A DNA stretch of 64,000 nucleotides from Oceanicoccus sp. (GCF_029238675.1 NZ_JAQWFR010000005.1:22817-86816); one strand, 5' to 3'; counted from the stretch's first letter, positions 35,918 to 45,823 are shown. Translations and numbers: made by a program. The notes: generated from the sequence alone by a model not told the origin.

Positions 35918-36928
35918 ATGACCTTACAGCATTGCATTATCCACCAGATAGAGCGCCCGGTGCCCGGCGCTGATGTCACTACTACTCTGCGCGACGAAGA
36001 AAACAGCAGCTCCGGCCCTGCCTATTCGCTGTTTGAGCAACTCAAGCAAAGCTACCAGCGCAGCAGCCAAAAACAGTACGGTCATTTTGATAGTGAGCAA
36101 ACCGATAACCCGGTGCCGGGTTGGTTGCAGGAACAACAGCAGGGTAAGTCACCTTTTGCCAGGACAACGCAACGGTTGTTAGAGCATTTGCAGCAAAAAA
36201 TGGGCGACAATGACGAGGCTTTTTCTGCCCATATTCTATTTGCGCTGGAAACGGTAATGGACCAGGAGCAGCTGTATATTTTTTGGTTTAACCATGTTGA
36301 AGCTGCCCATATTGATAACACCCTGGATATAGCACCCACGCAATATATCGACAGTAATAAAATACTCTACGGAGCACGTCTGTTTATTGAAGAGTGGTTA
36401 GAAGAAGATTCGCAAAAATATCTTTCAATGATTACCAGCCGTGGTAATAAAAACTTAAGTGATACCTTCAGTGCCTTTCTTGGTTTTTCTACCGGCCTTG
36501 ATCTGGTGGTTGAAACCAGTGAGTTCTTAACCATTGTTGACGACTATGCACAATCACTACCTGAAGAAAAAGTCACCGATTATAAAGGTAAAATTCTCGA
36601 CTACTGTGTTGAGCAAGATAAGCAAGGGGCACCGGTTGTGTTTGAAGATATTTCCACACAACTGAACGAGCAACAACCCAAAGAATTTGCTGAATTTGTC
36701 TCTTCCAAACAAGAATCCCCCAAGGCAGAAATCTATACCGACCGAGGCAGTTTAAAGCGCTATGTGCGTTATTTTGGTCGCGATAAGAATATGAGTATCA
36801 GCTTTTCTGCTGATATGTTCGGCCAGAATATCGTCTATGACGAAGCCTCCGGCACTTTAACTATTAAAGAGATTCCCAAGTCCTTAAAACAGCAGTTGAA
36901 AAACTCTAATAAGCCAACAAAGGAATGA
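35918..36928 (+). CDS. nucleoid-associated protein NdpA/YejK family
   Basis: 336-aa 37-kDa nucleoid-associated protein. The N-terminus MTLQHCIIHQIERP, the middle FAHI-like AHILFALETVMDQEQLYIFWF and the C-terminal domain with RYFGRDKNMSISFSADMFGQNIVYDEASGTLTIKEIP match YejK/NdpA. The E. coli member binds DNA and localises to the nucleoid. The upstream 94-aa gene is close enough to share a transcript. Confidence 0.92.
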   Translation: MTLQHCIIHQIERPVPGADVTTTLRDEENSSSGPAYSLFEQLKQSYQRSSQKQYGHFDSEQTDNPVPGWLQEQQQGKSPFARTTQRLLEHLQQKMGDNDEAFSAHILFALETVMDQEQLYIFWFNHVEAAHIDNTLDIAPTQYIDSNKILYGARLFIEEWLEEDSQKYLSMITSRGNKNLSDTFSAFLGFSTGLDLVVETSEFLTIVDDYAQSLPEEKVTDYKGKILDYCVEQDKQGAPVVFEDISTQLNEQQPKEFAEFVSSKQESPKAEIYTDRGSLKRYVRYFGRDKNMSISFSADMFGQNIVYDEASGTLTIKEIPKSLKQQLKNSNKPTKE

Positions 36929-36930
36929 TA

Positions 36931-36958
36931 TTTACTATCAAAAAAATTGTGCTATAAC
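36931..36958 (+). promoter_or_regulatory. candidate promoter for the CBS-domain gene
   Basis: TTTACT (36931-36936), a 16-base spacer and TATAAC (36953-36958) match a sigma-70 promoter at four and five of six positions. The transcript would start near 36965 and carry a short hairpin ACCC-TTCG-GGGT with a stable UUCG tetraloop before the AAGGA ribosome site and ATG 37021. Confidence 0.45.
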
Positions 36959-37020
36959 TACTACCCAGAAACAAGGATGACCCTTCGGGGTTAATTAAAT
37001 ACTGTAAAAGGATAGCTAGT

Positions 37021-37431
37021 ATGCATGATATATGGGTTACCGAACTAATGACCCGCGAGGTCACCACCTGTAAAGCAGAAACACTACTCACCGATGTAGT
37101 TAAAATGCTGCACAATCAAAAATTTTCATGCCTGGTCGTCGTCAAAGACGAAGCCCCCGTCGGCATAATCACCGAACGCGATATGGTCACCATCCTGGCC
37201 GACATGCTAGCCGATGTGAGCTGGGACTCTCTCTCCGTTGCCAACTTTATGTCTGTGGACCCCATCACTATTATGGAAGACCATACCTTATTTGAAGCAG
37301 TTGATATTATTCGCGAAGAAGGCATTCGCCATGCACCGGTGATTAACCGGGAAAACAAATTGATAGGCTTGCTGACTCAAACCGATATTATTAATGGCCT
37401 ATATCGAGCAGCAGTATTAGAAGAAGCCTAA
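37021..37431 (+). CDS. CBS-domain pair protein
   Basis: 136-aa stand-alone protein made of two CBS motifs (about 8-62 and 75-130): VTELMTREVTTCKAETLLTDVVKML... APVGIITERDMVTIL, then NFMSVDPITIMEDHTLFEAVDII... IGLLTQTDIING. CBS pairs bind adenine nucleotides and act as energy or signal sensors. No partner domain is present, so its target is unknown. Its stop codon overlaps the higA stop by four bases on the opposite strand. Confidence 0.9.
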   Translation: MHDIWVTELMTREVTTCKAETLLTDVVKMLHNQKFSCLVVVKDEAPVGIITERDMVTILADMLADVSWDSLSVANFMSVDPITIMEDHTLFEAVDIIREEGIRHAPVINRENKLIGLLTQTDIINGLYRAAVLEEA

Positions 37432-37820
37432 GATATATTTTGCAGTGGATAATCCTGCACCAGATTTTCAGTCGGTATTTTTAGGCCAGCATGCAGTTTT
37501 CGAATCATGGTTAAGGTCAGCTTGCGCCGATAACTCAACACTTCTGACACTCGACCTGAGTGGCCGATATAGGGAATCAGGTCTTTGTCCTTAAGCCCGT
37601 ATTGCTCCATACGAAAGCGAATCACCTCAATCGGGTTGGCTGCTTTGATCGTGAAGTTTTTGGCTTCGTAGACTTCGACCAGCGTCCCTAAAATATCGAG
37701 CTCATCACCCTCGGGGGTATCAGCGCGGGCATCCATCAGCACCATAATACGTTTTAGTGCCGCCTCGTAATCTGCTTTGGTTTTAATAGGTTTGATTGTC
37801 ATGGTTGTCATGGTTGTCAT
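37428..37820 (-). CDS. higA: HigA-family antitoxin (helix-turn-helix)
   Basis: 130-aa antitoxin. The N-terminal region PIKTKADYEAALKRIMVLMDARADTPEGDELDIL is typical of HigA/HTH_XRE antitoxins. The helix-turn-helix reads KDLIPYIGHSGRVSEVLSYRRKLTLTMIRKLHAGLKIP (about 78-116). The start MTTMTTM shows a 9-base coding duplication, so the exact start among three ATGs is uncertain. It overlaps the toxin gene by 4 bases (ATGA), giving coupled translation in the HigBA order with toxin first. Confidence 0.88.
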   Translation of the reverse strand: MTTMTTMTIKPIKTKADYEAALKRIMVLMDARADTPEGDELDILGTLVEVYEAKNFTIKAANPIEVIRFRMEQYGLKDKDLIPYIGHSGRVSEVLSYRRKLTLTMIRKLHAGLKIPTENLVQDYPLQNIS

Positions 37821-38116
37821 ATAGTCACCGCATCTATTTTATTGTAGGCCTCGTGGGTACCCACAAAACGCACATATACCATCTTGTATGGGTAATTAAT
37901 TTTTACAATTAGCCGGTAGTCATTACCCTTTATGTTAAATACCACCCGGCTATCTGGCAGTATGCTGGCGTTTCTAAACTGCGCCTTTAGCTCTTGAGGT
38001 GTAGACCAGTTTGCCTGTAATACCTCGTCATGCGATGCCTCTAACTGCCCCTGTGAATCCGAATAAGCTGGCTGCTGCCAGAACTCTCTCAAAGTCCTTT
38101 TTGAAATAATCCGCAT
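37817..38116 (-). CDS. higB: HigB-family mRNA interferase toxin
   Basis: RelE-superfamily toxin of the HigB branch, 99 aa. It begins MRIISKRTLREFWQQPAYSDSQ, with VVFNIKGNDYRLIVKINYPYKMVYVRFVGTHEAYNKIDAVTI forming the conserved beta-sheet end. Characterised members cut mRNA on the ribosome and are neutralised by HigA. The longer frame to 38167 would run through the promoter; ATG 38116 is preferred. First gene of the pair. Confidence 0.9.
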   Translation of the reverse strand: MRIISKRTLREFWQQPAYSDSQGQLEASHDEVLQANWSTPQELKAQFRNASILPDSRVVFNIKGNDYRLIVKINYPYKMVYVRFVGTHEAYNKIDAVTI

Positions 38117-38130
38117 ATTAATTCCATTTC

Positions 38131-38163
38131 CTCCCATTATGGGAGCATTTATTGAATTGTCAA
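38131..38163 (-). promoter_or_regulatory. higBA promoter with overlapping inverted repeat
   Basis: On the minus strand a perfect TTGACA (38163-38158), a 16-base spacer and CATAAT (38141-38136) form a strong sigma-70 promoter about 20 bases before higB. The inverted repeat CTCCCA-TTA-TGGGAG (38131-38145) covers the -10 and is a good candidate HigA operator. Confidence 0.65.
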
Positions 38164-38172
38164 ACACTATTT

Positions 38173-38189
38173 GCCAAAGGTTGTTTGGC
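38173..38189. promoter_or_regulatory. second inverted repeat upstream of higBA
   Basis: GCCAAA-GGTTG-TTTGGC, a perfect 6-bp inverted repeat just upstream of the higBA -35 element. It could be an additional regulator site; its sequence differs from the repeat over the -10. Confidence 0.4.
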
Positions 38190-38299
38190 CTGTTTAGTTG
38201 TTAGTTAATAGCACCGGATAGCATCCCTACCTTGGCTAGAAAAGTTTTACCTTTAAAATCAACAGCTTCTTTGTATGCGCCCTATTGCATGCGCAGGAT

Positions 38300-38620
38300 T
38301 CACTCATTAACCCGATAAGCATCCATATGGATTTTCTCTACAAACCGCCCGAGCATAATCACCTGCCCACTATAGCGCTCATTCCCTGTACTGGTAAATT
38401 CAAAATTATAGGAACGCCATAGACACAGATCGCCGTTTTTGTTGCGCTTAAACCAAAAGCCCTTGAGCGCTACGCCATCATCCAATAATTGTACGTTCAT
38501 TTTTTTACAATGATCCCGGGTCGACCTTAAAGCAATTTGCTTCACACCCTGGGCATTCCACCACAACATAGTAAAGGCAACAAAAATAAACCCGACCAGC
38601 AAATCCCCTAAATCATACAT
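38300..38620 (-). CDS. DUF3301 domain-containing membrane-anchored protein
   Basis: 106-aa protein with one N-terminal membrane helix (GDLLVGFIFVAFTMLWW), then a soluble domain with LRSTRDHCKKMNVQLLDDGVALKGFWFKRNKNGDLCLWRSYNFEFTSTG, the DUF3301 pattern. Function unknown. It lies 4 bases after the DUF2058 gene, which suggests an operon. Confidence 0.85.
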   Translation of the reverse strand: MYDLGDLLVGFIFVAFTMLWWNAQGVKQIALRSTRDHCKKMNVQLLDDGVALKGFWFKRNKNGDLCLWRSYNFEFTSTGNERYSGQVIMLGRFVEKIHMDAYRVNE

Positions 38621-38624
38621 CGCC

Positions 38625-39167
38625 TTACCACATTAAATCATCAGGGATTTGGTAATCCGCATAGGGATCATCTTCATCCACTTCATTACTGGCCACTTCA
38701 TTGGCTACAATCACCCGCTTGGGTAAACGCTGCTGTATTTTTCCCGCTACGCCTGCAGGTACCACTTCATATTTGTCATTCAAACTGACAATGGCTAAAC
38801 GGCCACGACTAAGCTGCTCCAGCATGGTGTTATCAACCAGTATTTTTTTGATTTTTTTCTGGTCGGTAAAGTTGTAATCAATATCGGCACCCTCGCGAGA
38901 CAAACGATTAACCTCGATTAGCTGCTTAACCTGTGCAGCAATCGCTTTTTTATCCGCTTCGGCCTTGCGCTGTTCATTTAACTGACGGTCGCGCTGTTGT
39001 TTCTCCTGACGGGATAGCTGTACTTGCTGCCTGGTTTCATCCACCACGCCATCTTTCGACTTGCGTTGCTGCTGAGTCTGTTTGGTTTTTTCTTTTTTGA
39101 TTTGTTTGGCTTTCTTTTTATCTGCCAAGCCAGCTTTTAATAGCTGATCCTGTAATGAACCGGCCAT
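38625..39167 (-). CDS. DUF2058 family protein (YaiL-like)
   Basis: 180-aa highly charged protein. The start SLQDQLLKAGLADKKKAKQIKKEKTKQ is characteristic of DUF2058/YaiL. A long basic, Gln-rich coiled-coil (about 20-90) is followed by a compact C-terminal domain (DYNFTDQKKIKKILVDNTMLEQLSRGRLAIVSLNDKYEVVP). It is described in databases as a nucleoprotein or polynucleotide-associated protein; no enzyme activity is established. Confidence 0.88.
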   Translation of the reverse strand: MAGSLQDQLLKAGLADKKKAKQIKKEKTKQTQQQRKSKDGVVDETRQQVQLSRQEKQQRDRQLNEQRKAEADKKAIAAQVKQLIEVNRLSREGADIDYNFTDQKKIKKILVDNTMLEQLSRGRLAIVSLNDKYEVVPAGVAGKIQQRLPKRVIVANEVASNEVDEDDPYADYQIPDDLMW

Positions 39168-39437
39168 TACGCCACCTCCTGAGTCACTTTATCTAACACA
39201 TCTACCATATGGCCTCACTGATGATTTCATGGTTGATAGTCATTATTTATTGGGTCGTTATTCAATAATGCTAGTTTACTGTGAAAGCGTCTTTTTAAAC
39301 ACCGTCCACCGCAGGGAATATTCAACCGTGATGAAAAAACCCCCAATGTCACAAAATCATCAAAAAGCACAGCTAGATTAGTAGTAATATCAGCAACTTG
39401 AACCATACTAGAAGCTCAATTTAGATAAGGATACACA

Positions 39438-40874
39438 ATGGTTAGAAGAACAAAAATTGTTGCCACTATAGGCCCCGCCTCCGGCAGCCGTGAAATGATT
39501 GGCCGCCTGTTAGATAAAGGGGTGAATGTGTTTCGCCTTAACTTCTCCCACGGCTCCGCCGATGGCCACCGGCAGCAAGCGCAAATTATCCGGGAGGTCT
39601 GCGCCGAGAAGAAGATTTATGCTGCGATTTTAGGTGACTTGCAAGGCCCCAAAATTCGCATTGGCGATTTACATAAAGAGTCCCTGACACTGCCTGATGG
39701 TGGTGAGATTACCCTGACCATTGATGACAGCAAAGAGAAAACCGATAGCTGTGTCTCTGTAGGCTATAAGGCCCTGCCCTCTTCTGTGACTGTCGGCGAT
39801 ACCCTGCTGTTAGATGACGGGCTTATTCAGCTAACAGTCAATGATATTGAAGGTGACGATGTCCATTGCCAGATTAAAGTGGGCGGAGAATTAAAGTCAC
39901 GTAAAGGCCTCAACCGCTTGGGTGGTGGTTTATCGGCCCCTGCTATTACTGAAAAAGACCTGGCTGATATTGAACTGGCAGCGGAACTTAAGCTGGATTT
40001 CCTGGCTGTTTCCTTCCCCAGTTGCGCTGATGACCTGATACCGGTTAAACAGAAGTTAGCAACCCTGAATGTCACCATTAATATTATTTCCAAGATTGAA
40101 CGCGCCGAAGCCGTGGCTAGCGATGATACGCTTAACGAGTTGATTAAAGCCTCAGACGGCGTGATGGTGGCCCGTGGTGACCTTGGCGTTGAAATTGGCG
40201 ACGCCCAATTGATAGGCGTACAAAAGAAAATCATTCGCCAGGCCCGCCGTGCTAATAAGCCAGTGATTACTGCCACACAAATGATGGAATCAATGATTAA
40301 TGCACCGGTGCCAACCCGCGCTGAAGTCTTTGATGTGGCCAATGCCGTATTAGATGGTACCGATGCCGTTATGCTATCCGCCGAAACCGCCACCGGGAAA
40401 TACCCGGAGAAAGTGGTTGCTGCTATGGCCGATGCCTGCCTGGGCGCAGAGCAACACCCGGATACACGAACTTCCGGTTACCGCATTGATAAAACCATCG
40501 GCACGATTAATGAGTCGATCGCATTAGCTGCCATTTATGCCGCCAATCATCTTGAAAATGTCAAGGCGAGTATTTGTTTAACCGAATCCGGCGCTACCGC
40601 ATTGATTATGTCGCGGCTAAGTTCAAGCCTACCCATTTATGGAATTTCCCGTCACCAGCAAACCTGCCAGCGCATGGCGCTGTACCGTGGGGTTGTGCCT
40701 ATTTTTGTAGACCTTAGCCATAACAATGGCGATACGCTCTATCCCGCCGCACTGGAAACCGCCGCCAAGCCAGCCTCGCTACAACAAGGTGACCGGGTGA
40801 TTATTACCTATGGCGATATTCACGGCTCAGGGGGTATGACTAATAACGTTAAAATCCTTGAATACCAGGGTTAA
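39438..40874 (+). CDS. pyk: pyruvate kinase
   Basis: Converts phosphoenolpyruvate and ADP to pyruvate and ATP. It begins [39 protein letters not shown]. The catalytic Lys signature [13 protein letters not shown] (about 220), [15 protein letters not shown] and [13 protein letters not shown] are clear, and [15 protein letters not shown] closes the barrel. It is 478 aa, similar to PykA-type enzymes. A 270-base gap lies upstream. It is followed 11 bases later by arfB. Confidence 0.97.
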   Translation: MVRRTKIVATIGPASGSREMIGRLLDKGVNVFRLNFSHGSADGHRQQAQIIREVCAEKKIYAAILGDLQGPKIRIGDLHKESLTLPDGGEITLTIDDSKEKTDSCVSVGYKALPSSVTVGDTLLLDDGLIQLTVNDIEGDDVHCQIKVGGELKSRKGLNRLGGGLSAPAITEKDLADIELAAELKLDFLAVSFPSCADDLIPVKQKLATLNVTINIISKIERAEAVASDDTLNELIKASDGVMVARGDLGVEIGDAQLIGVQKKIIRQARRANKPVITATQMMESMINAPVPTRAEVFDVANAVLDGTDAVMLSAETATGKYPEKVVAAMADACLGAEQHPDTRTSGYRIDKTIGTINESIALAAIYAANHLENVKASICLTESGATALIMSRLSSSLPIYGISRHQQTCQRMALYRGVVPIFVDLSHNNGDTLYPAALETAAKPASLQQGDRVIITYGDIHGSGGMTNNVKILEYQG

Positions 40875-40885
40875 GTGAGCGCCCC

Positions 40886-41299
40886 ATGTTGATTCTCTCT
40901 ACCCATGTCACGATACCCAGCCATGAATTGGAAATTACTGCTATTCGGGCACAAGGTGCCGGCGGCCAGAATGTTAACAAGGTATCTTCAGCTATTCATT
41001 TACGTTTTGATGTCAAAGCCTCATCACTGCCAGACTTTTATAAACAGCGGCTACTGCAACTTAGCGACCAGCGCATCAGTAAAGACGGAGTGATTGTGAT
41101 TAAGGCCCAGACCCATCGCACCCAGGAAAAAAATCGTGACGATGCCCTGCAACGCCTGAAAGAGCTGATTAAAAAAGCGACCCAATTAACCAAAACACGC
41201 CGCCCGACCAAAGCCACTAAAGGCTCACAAAAAAGGCGTATGGATAAGAAAACCCAGCGCGGTAAAACCAAGGCTTTGCGGGGTAAACCCATGATCTAG
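40886..41299 (+). CDS. arfB: alternative ribosome-rescue factor ArfB (YaeJ)
   Basis: Peptidyl-tRNA hydrolase that frees ribosomes stalled at the end of non-stop mRNA. The release-factor GGQ motif lies in [23 protein letters not shown] (about residue 26). The C-terminal tail is very basic ([33 protein letters not shown]), as required for entering the empty mRNA channel. It is 137 aa, full length. Confidence 0.94.
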   Translation: MLILSTHVTIPSHELEITAIRAQGAGGQNVNKVSSAIHLRFDVKASSLPDFYKQRLLQLSDQRISKDGVIVIKAQTHRTQEKNRDDALQRLKELIKKATQLTKTRRPTKATKGSQKRRMDKKTQRGKTKALRGKPMI

Positions 41300-41434
41300 G
41301 TGCGCTATTGAAGTCCGCAGTGGATAAAAGGTAATACCACTCGACCCAGCGGTCGGACAAAAGCAGTATTAGCGTATAAACTCAACTATTATGAAGCACC
41401 TGATCACAACCTCTAACGGAATAACAACATCACC

Positions 41435-42709
41435 ATGAGCGAAACAGATCTGTCAACGTTATTGGAGTTATTGCCTAAATACTCCCCATTTAACAGCCTG
41501 GATACTGACTTTTTAACCATGCTCGCCAGGGACATTAGCCTTAAGACCGGCGATGTGGGCCAATGCCTGTTTGAGAGCGGTGATTTTGACGCCGATGAGT
41601 TTTATTTGATTAGCGGCACCATTAGCCTGATTGCACAGGATGGCCGGGAAAACCTGATTAGTACAGATAGTACCAATGCCAGGTTTCCCATCGCCCGCCT
41701 GCGCCCTCGAATGTATACCGCCAAAGCGGCAACCCCCATCAGCTATTTTGTTATCAGCGCTTCAGTATTAGACGAACTGCAAAGCAGTACCCGTAAAAAC
41801 GACAGCAATGTGCTGGTTAAAGAGATGCAGCAAAAAGCCGGTGAAGAAGGCCACTCGCTGGTCTATGAATTTGAACAAGAGTTAAATACCGGCCGCTTTG
41901 TCTTACCCAGTTTGCCCGAGGTGGCTTTTCGTATTCGCGAGTTAATCGACAACCCCGAATGCAGCATGGAAGACCTGGCAAAACTGGTTAATACTGACCC
42001 AGCCATTGCCACCAAACTGGTAAAAGTCGCTAACAGTGTGATGTACCGGGGCGCCAGCCACTGCGATGATACCCAAACCGCTATTGCGCGTTTGGGCCTG
42101 ACTACGACCAAACAGTTGGTGACCAGTTTTGCGGTACTCGCCCTGTTTGAAACCAAGTCACACTTATTCAAAGATCATATGCGCCGCCTGTGGCAGCAGA
42201 GTGTTGAGGTGGCCGCCTATAGTTATGTGTTAGCCAAACAACTGCCTGGCTTTAATAAGGAAGAAGCGCTGTTAGCGGGTTTGATTCACAGCATTGGTGA
42301 GATTGTGGTATTGACCTATGCAGAACGTTTTTACGATTTATCCACCGATGAGAATCGCTTAAATATTGCTACTACCAATCTGCGAAGCAAGCTTGGTGAA
42401 ATGGTATTAACTCGCTGGGGCTTTACCGAGGACTTAATCACGGTAGCCAGGGAGTCCGGTGACTGGATGCGCGGCAGTGGTAGCATTGCCGAGGACGGTT
42501 CAGACTTTGATTATTGTGACTTGGTGCAGGTGGCTACGCTTTATGCACTGCAAGGCAAAGAAAATGTCAGCCCGCCATTACCGGAAATTAATTCCGTCCC
42601 CGCTTTTGAAAAACTTAAAAAACACCAGCTAACATCTGAACAAACTACGGCAATTGTTGAAGCAGCCAAAGATCAAATTGCTGAGTTACGGTCGATTTTT
42701 AATAATTAA
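41435..42709 (+). CDS. HDOD-domain protein with cyclic-nucleotide-binding-like N-terminus
   Basis: 424-aa putative signalling protein. Residues about 1-120 look like a cNMP-binding beta-barrel (LLPKYSPFNSLDTDFLTMLARDISLKTGDVGQCLFESGDFDADEFYLISGTISLI), but the usual phosphate-binding cassette (FGE...RxA) is not seen, so ligand binding is doubtful. The HDOD domain follows at about 150-350 (FVLPSLPEVAFRIRELIDNPECSMEDLAKLVNTDPAIATKLVKVANS..., LAGLIHSIGEIVVLTYAE). HDOD proteins are linked to signalling and cell-state control. No neighbour specifies its pathway. Confidence 0.85.
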   Translation: MSETDLSTLLELLPKYSPFNSLDTDFLTMLARDISLKTGDVGQCLFESGDFDADEFYLISGTISLIAQDGRENLISTDSTNARFPIARLRPRMYTAKAATPISYFVISASVLDELQSSTRKNDSNVLVKEMQQKAGEEGHSLVYEFEQELNTGRFVLPSLPEVAFRIRELIDNPECSMEDLAKLVNTDPAIATKLVKVANSVMYRGASHCDDTQTAIARLGLTTTKQLVTSFAVLALFETKSHLFKDHMRRLWQQSVEVAAYSYVLAKQLPGFNKEEALLAGLIHSIGEIVVLTYAERFYDLSTDENRLNIATTNLRSKLGEMVLTRWGFTEDLITVARESGDWMRGSGSIAEDGSDFDYCDLVQVATLYALQGKENVSPPLPEINSVPAFEKLKKHQLTSEQTTAIVEAAKDQIAELRSIFNN

Positions 42710-42725
42710 CGTCATACCCCCCCTA

Positions 42726-42750
42726 CCGTCATTCCCGCGCAGGCGGGAAT
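42726..42750. repeat. half REP-like hairpin between HDOD gene and rapA
   Basis: CCGTCATTCCCGCGCAGGCGGGAAT, a single arm of the dispersed element, located between the convergent stop codons of the HDOD gene and rapA; its last base is the first of the rapA stop. The CCCGC/GCGGG stem might act as a shared terminator. Confidence 0.75.
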
Positions 42751-45695
42751 TAATCTGTAACCAATGCCACTCTCACCGCATCCAGCTTGAGTTGCGCGCC
42801 CTGCAAGTAACGCTGCAAACTCACCGACGTTTCTTGCAGGTATAACACTTCTTCCTGGCGAATATTAGGGTTTACCGCTGCCAGTGCTTGTAAACGCTGC
42901 AACTCTGCCACTTGTTCGGTTTGCATTTTACCGGCAGCTTCCGCGATTAATTCATCTTTTTTCGGCTCGGCCAATTCTTCAGCGCGGCTAATCATAGCGC
43001 TGATTTGTGGGCGTGCATGGCGAATTAAATCCTGGGCGCTGCGCTTGGCCACTTTCTGCCCCAGTTTATCTAAATGCGCTGGCGTGAGTATTTTGCTTAA
43101 ATCGGTTTTATTGCTATCGACTACAATACGTAAAGTGGTTAAGGGTAAGTAACGTTGTAACTGTAATTCACCGGGCGCCGTGCAATGCACCACAAAAATG
43201 GCTTCCAACAGTACGGTGCCCGCTTTTAAGGGCGGTAATTTCAGGGTACAAAAAGCGGTATTACCAAAATCGCCGCTAAGCACCATATCCATAGCACCGG
43301 TGACCATAGGGTGTTCCCAGCTAAGAAATTGCATATCTTCCCGGGATAAAGCCACTTCACGGGAATAGGTTGCCGTCACCCCTTCATCGGTTAAACCGGG
43401 GAAGGTATGTTCCAGCATATGATCACCGGGCCGCAAAATAACACTAGCGGCACTGTGGTGTTCTTGCTCTACACCGTACTGGTCAAACACCTGCTCCATA
43501 TAAGCGGATAATTCCTGACGGCGCTCTTCTTCAATCATGGTCTCGACAATCACATCGGCCTTTTCGTGATTGCAGGAATTTAGTTCCAATAATCGATCTC
43601 TACCTTGCTGCAGGGTCTGCAAGGTCTCTGCGGTTTTAGTTTTGGTTTCATTAATCAGCTGTTCCAACGCCGCGCCATTGTCGCCGCTGTTTAAGCACTG
43701 ACTTAAGGACTGCTCAAACTGTTGGTATAAGGCCAGGCCTGCAGGGCAAGTGCGTTCAAACGCGTTGATACCCTCGTGATACCAACGTAATAAAACCTGC
43801 TGCGCCGTATCTTGATAAAACGGCACATGAATATCTACAGTATGACGCTGGCCGATACGATCCAAACGACCAATACGCTGTTCCAAAAGATCAGGGTTAA
43901 GCGGTAAATCGAACAACACCAAATGATGGGAGAACTGAAAGTTGCGCCCTTCACTGCCAATCTCGGAACAGATTAATACCTGTGCCCCCTCTTCATCATC
44001 GGCAAAGTAGGCTGCGGCCCGATCTCTTGCCACCAGGGATAAACCTTCATGGAATACCGCCGACTGTACACCGCCGCGTAAACGTAGATGCTCTTCTAAA
44101 TCCAATGCGGTTTCTGCCCGCGCGCAGATCACTAACACTTTTTCTGTGCGGTGACCTTTTAACCAATCAGCCAACCAGGCTACCCGTGGATCTTCCGCTA
44201 TCCAACTACCACCCAGTAATAACTCCGGGGCCAGTAACTCTTCTATGGATGCGTGCAAAATAGCATCGTTGTAACGGTCAGCGGGCTCTAAGGGATATGA
44301 GTGTAATTCTCTATCTGGAAAACCTGCAACCGATGAGCGGGTATTACGAAATAGCACACGCCCGGTACCGTGGCGATCTAATAAACTACTGATCACCGTG
44401 GTGATGGCATCATCAAATTCTGCCGAAGGCTCTGTCACTAAAGTTTGCTGTAACGGTACTAGCGATGCATCACCTAAATAACCGCCGAGTTGCTCCAGCA
44501 AGTTGCTATTAGTTTGCAACTGCTCGAAAACATCATCCGCCAATAAATGCTGCACCAACTCATTCACCGGCTGGTGTTTTTTCTCATCTTCAATAAAGGT
44601 GGCCAGATCATAATAGCGGTCGGGGTCCAGTAACCGTAAACGGGCGAAGTGACTGGCCACACCTAATTGCTCCGGTGTTGCTGTCAGCAGTAGCAAGCCT
44701 CTGGCCTGGCGCGCCAGGGTTTCAATACAACGATAGGCGGGGCTGGTTTCAGCTTCACTCCACTGCAGGTGGTGAGCTTCGTCGACAATTAATAAATCCC
44801 AATCCGCAGCAGCAGCCTGGGCCTGGCGCTCGGGGTTATTAGTTAAAAATGAAAGTGTACACAGTACCAGTTGAGCGCTTTCAAAAGGGTTGTAGTTATC
44901 GTCTTGTACTTCGGGCACTTCGTCAAAGAAAGGATCACTGTCAACATCACCCAACTCCTCCAGACCTTCGCAACGGGCTTCATCCAGTATGGTAAAAAAC
45001 AGATTAAAGCGGCGCAGCATTTCTACCAGCCACTGGTGCAATAGACTATCGGGCACAACAACCAGTACGCGTTTGGAACGGCCGCTAATTAATTGTTGGT
45101 GCAAGATTAAACCGGCTTCAATGGTTTTACCCAAACCCACTTCGTCCGCCAGCAATACCCTGGGGGCATGTCGGTTGGCCGCTTCGCTGGCAATATAGAG
45201 CTGGTGAGGTAGTAACTGTACCCTGGGACCTAACAAGCCCCTGACCGAGGATTGTTGTTGGTGACGGATATTATCCAGCGTTTGGCAGCGCAGTTGAAAG
45301 GCGCGGTTTTTATCAATCTGGCCGGCGAACAGGCGGTCCTGGGGTTTACTAAACTGGATAAAACTATTGAGGTCTATTTCCGGCAGGATAACGGTCTCGC
45401 CCTGCTCATCCACACCGTTGTAGATGATGCAGCCCTGATTTTCCATCACATCGCTAACGGTAATTAACTCGCCCTGCTCATTTTGTACTTGCTGGCCCAC
45501 TTCATATTGCACACGGCTGATAGGAGCATTGTCCACCGCATAAGTGCGGCGTTCGCCGGAGGCTGGAAAACTTATTTCTACACGGCGGTTGGCCAATTCC
45601 ACTACAATGCCAAGGCCTAATTCAGATTCGGTATTACTTATCCAGCGCTGGCCGGGAACAAAAACAGGTGAGGACACAGACTTCTCGCAGGTCAA
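42750..45695 (-). CDS. rapA: RNA polymerase-associated ATPase RapA
   Basis: Swi2/Snf2-family ATPase that recycles RNA polymerase. It has an N-terminal Tudor-like region (GQRWISNTESELGLGIVVELANRRVEISFPASGERRTYA) and helicase motif I LLADEVGLGKTIEAGLIL (about residue 180). DEAHHLQW is near 310, and the second helicase half has SEIGSEGRNFQFSHHLVLFDLPLNPDLLEQRIGRLDRIGQ. The C-terminal RapA-specific region runs to the end. It is 981 aa, close to E. coli RapA (968). Full length. Confidence 0.96.
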   Translation of the reverse strand: MTCEKSVSSPVFVPGQRWISNTESELGLGIVVELANRRVEISFPASGERRTYAVDNAPISRVQYEVGQQVQNEQGELITVSDVMENQGCIIYNGVDEQGETVILPEIDLNSFIQFSKPQDRLFAGQIDKNRAFQLRCQTLDNIRHQQQSSVRGLLGPRVQLLPHQLYIASEAANRHAPRVLLADEVGLGKTIEAGLILHQQLISGRSKRVLVVVPDSLLHQWLVEMLRRFNLFFTILDEARCEGLEELGDVDSDPFFDEVPEVQDDNYNPFESAQLVLCTLSFLTNNPERQAQAAAADWDLLIVDEAHHLQWSEAETSPAYRCIETLARQARGLLLLTATPEQLGVASHFARLRLLDPDRYYDLATFIEDEKKHQPVNELVQHLLADDVFEQLQTNSNLLEQLGGYLGDASLVPLQQTLVTEPSAEFDDAITTVISSLLDRHGTGRVLFRNTRSSVAGFPDRELHSYPLEPADRYNDAILHASIEELLAPELLLGGSWIAEDPRVAWLADWLKGHRTEKVLVICARAETALDLEEHLRLRGGVQSAVFHEGLSLVARDRAAAYFADDEEGAQVLICSEIGSEGRNFQFSHHLVLFDLPLNPDLLEQRIGRLDRIGQRHTVDIHVPFYQDTAQQVLLRWYHEGINAFERTCPAGLALYQQFEQSLSQCLNSGDNGAALEQLINETKTKTAETLQTLQQGRDRLLELNSCNHEKADVIVETMIEEERRQELSAYMEQVFDQYGVEQEHHSAASVILRPGDHMLEHTFPGLTDEGVTATYSREVALSREDMQFLSWEHPMVTGAMDMVLSGDFGNTAFCTLKLPPLKAGTVLLEAIFVVHCTAPGELQLQRYLPLTTLRIVVDSNKTDLSKILTPAHLDKLGQKVAKRSAQDLIRHARPQISAMISRAEELAEPKKDELIAEAAGKMQTEQVAELQRLQALAAVNPNIRQEEVLYLQETSVSLQRYLQGAQLKLDAVRVALVTD

Positions 45696-45823
45696 TTAAT
45701 CACTAGGAATGGGCGCGGATAATAAGGGATAAGAAAACCAACGGCAAAGGTTTTATCCACCCGCCATTCCCTATAAGCTTAGTTGTTTTCAGGTACCTCA
45801 ATAAGAAACCGGCAGGAAACACC

